From Planctomycetota bacterium (GTDB taxonomy: Bacteria; Planctomycetota; UBA1135; GCA-002686595): a stretch of DNA of 64,000 bases. The DNA lies in NCBI GenBank assembly GCA_020853575.1, contig JADYYP010000047.1, positions 186,001 through 250,000 of the forward strand, given 5' to 3'. The notes below the pieces were generated by a model. The model was not told the origin of the DNA and ran no database searches. It worked only from the letters and a program-made list of their open reading frames with translations. Below are positions 63,207-64,000 of this stretch, in pieces. A program made the translations under genes and the position numbers. Every line of letters begins with the position of its first letter. Position 1 is the first letter of the stretch.

Positions 63207-64000
63207 TCACAGGTCCTTGATGCCGCCGGTCTTGGCGATGCCCTTGATCTCACCGGCGTCGATGCCGGCGTTGAGCAAGGCCAACGCGCGCGCGTTCATC
63301 GCGTTCTTCAAGTAGTGGTGCAGGACGATCTCGCGGTGCACGGGCTCTTTCAGATCCAAGGGCCGCGAAGGCGGCGTCTTGCCGGTGATGCGCGAGATGT
63401 AGTAACCCTTGGGTCCGCGGAACGGCCCGGCGATCGAGCCCATCTTCTGCTCGAAGAAGACGTGGTCGGTGACCGAGGGACCGTAGAGGAAGATGCGGAA
63501 CTCGCTCTCGGTCAGGTACCCAAGCAACTGGTTGCGCGTCTGCGGCGTGTTGGCGAAGGTGCCCTTGAAATAGAAGTTCTGCATCGGCTTGTTGCCGTAC
63601 TCCGGCATCGGCGGATCCCAGAACTCGCTGCTGACCTCGAGCGTCTGCGTCCAGTCCGCGCCTTCGTCGAGCGCCTTCTTGATGTCGAGCGCGCGCTTCT
63701 TGGCGTTCTCCCAGCCGTTGTCCTTCCACTTGACGTGGTCGAAGTCGTAGGCGGAGACCAGGATCACGTTGATGTTGAGCTTCGATGCGCCGGCGATCTG
63801 ATTGATGATCGGCAGGCTGGGCGCGAGCATGTCGTCCTTGGCCAGCTCGTCGGCGATCGAGCGCTTGAACGACTCCTGGACGCGGATGAACTGGGCGAAG
63901 CTCCACAGCGACGGGAACCCGAGCACTTGGCTCGAGAGCATCTCGTGCTGCTGCAGGTACTCCATGTAACCGAACTTGCCGGCCTTGGCGGTCGTCGGCC
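63207..64000 (-). CDS. Parvulin-type peptidyl-prolyl isomerase, C-terminal part (5' end beyond window)
   Basis: At least 264 residues are visible, running off the right edge without a start. The C-terminal half carries parvulin-like features: LNINVILVSAYDFDH, a helix with KRALDIKKALDEGADW, FWDPPMPEYGNK, then GSIAGPFRGPKGYYISRITGKTPP, in which GPFRGPKGYYI is the family's final strand. A helical tail (VHREIVLHHYLKNAMNARA) follows. The upstream helices (MLAPSLPIINQIAG) resemble the SurA-like chaperone arm. It would help fold exported proteins in the periplasm. The family call is moderate, as the catalytic residues are diverged. Confidence 0.65.
   Translation of the reverse strand, partial: PTTAKAGKFGYMEYLQQHEMLSSQVLGFPSLWSFAQFIRVQESFKRSIADELAKDDMLAPSLPIINQIAGASKLNINVILVSAYDFDHVKWKDNGWENAKKRALDIKKALDEGADWTQTLEVSSEFWDPPMPEYGNKPMQNFYFKGTFANTPQTRNQLLGYLTESEFRIFLYGPSVTDHVFFEQKMGSIAGPFRGPKGYYISRITGKTPPSRPLDLKEPVHREIVLHHYLKNAMNARALALLNAGIDAGEIKGIAKTGGIKDL

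Overview
The window is high-GC DNA (roughly two thirds G+C by eye), densely coded on both strands, and reads as a chromosomal segment of a member of the Planctomycetota. The evidence is a DUF1501 / PSCyt1-DUF1549-DUF1553 gene pair, 3-keto-disaccharide hydrolase (DUF1080) domains fused to a sialate O-acetylesterase, an ECF sigma factor with a transmembrane segment and a large C-terminal domain, and many secreted proteins with one shared C-terminal module. A deep planctomycete lineage rather than a classical Pirellula type is my inference. No rRNA, tRNA, CRISPR array, phage gene or insertion sequence was seen.

Layout. 1-3108: tail of an unidentified gene, a 44-residue membrane peptide, a secreted CPxC protein, a DUF4920 lipoprotein, a PepSY-type membrane protein and a class I glutamine amidotransferase. 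3257-9169 (minus): the membrane-linked sigma factor and the esterase/DUF1080 protein. 9510-16771 (plus): four secreted proteins (FG-GAP propeller, two tandem C-type lectins, a GATase-like protein) with moaA among them. 16779-27153 (minus): a GT2 glycosyltransferase, then a complete head-to-tail arginine operon argR-argG-[P-loop protein]-argC-argD-argF'-argB-argE-argH with mostly 4-base stop/start overlaps. Promoter and ARG-box-like sequences lie just before argR. 27381-37171: two more secreted proteins, remnants of two decayed genes, a coiled-coil protein with a 15-bp tandem repeat, and the DUF1501/PSCyt pair. 37289-51735: housekeeping and envelope genes (cyaY, LysR, GT4, SecD-like protein, giant AsmA-like protein, AlgH, zinc ribbon, rlmD, trmL, membrane proteins, a VOC protein). 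52038-57332: an imuA-imuB-dnaE2 mutagenic translesion cassette. 57415-64000 (minus): two secreted propeller proteins, an MsbA-like ABC exporter and the end of a parvulin-like gene.

Two systems stand out. First, eight secreted proteins with unrelated N-terminal parts share a C-terminal module of about 130-140 residues, with a YCT...GC start, LCV-PP centre, SGG-CxG segment, WxRDP and a terminal CP. I know no named family for it, and it may be a surface-sorting or anchoring domain. Second, the arginine operon uses an acyl-ornithine carbamoyltransferase whose specificity position is alanine, which points to succinylated intermediates. It has no recognisable glutamate N-acyltransferase. A P-loop protein resembling DUF1611 sits between argG and argC and is a candidate for the missing step.
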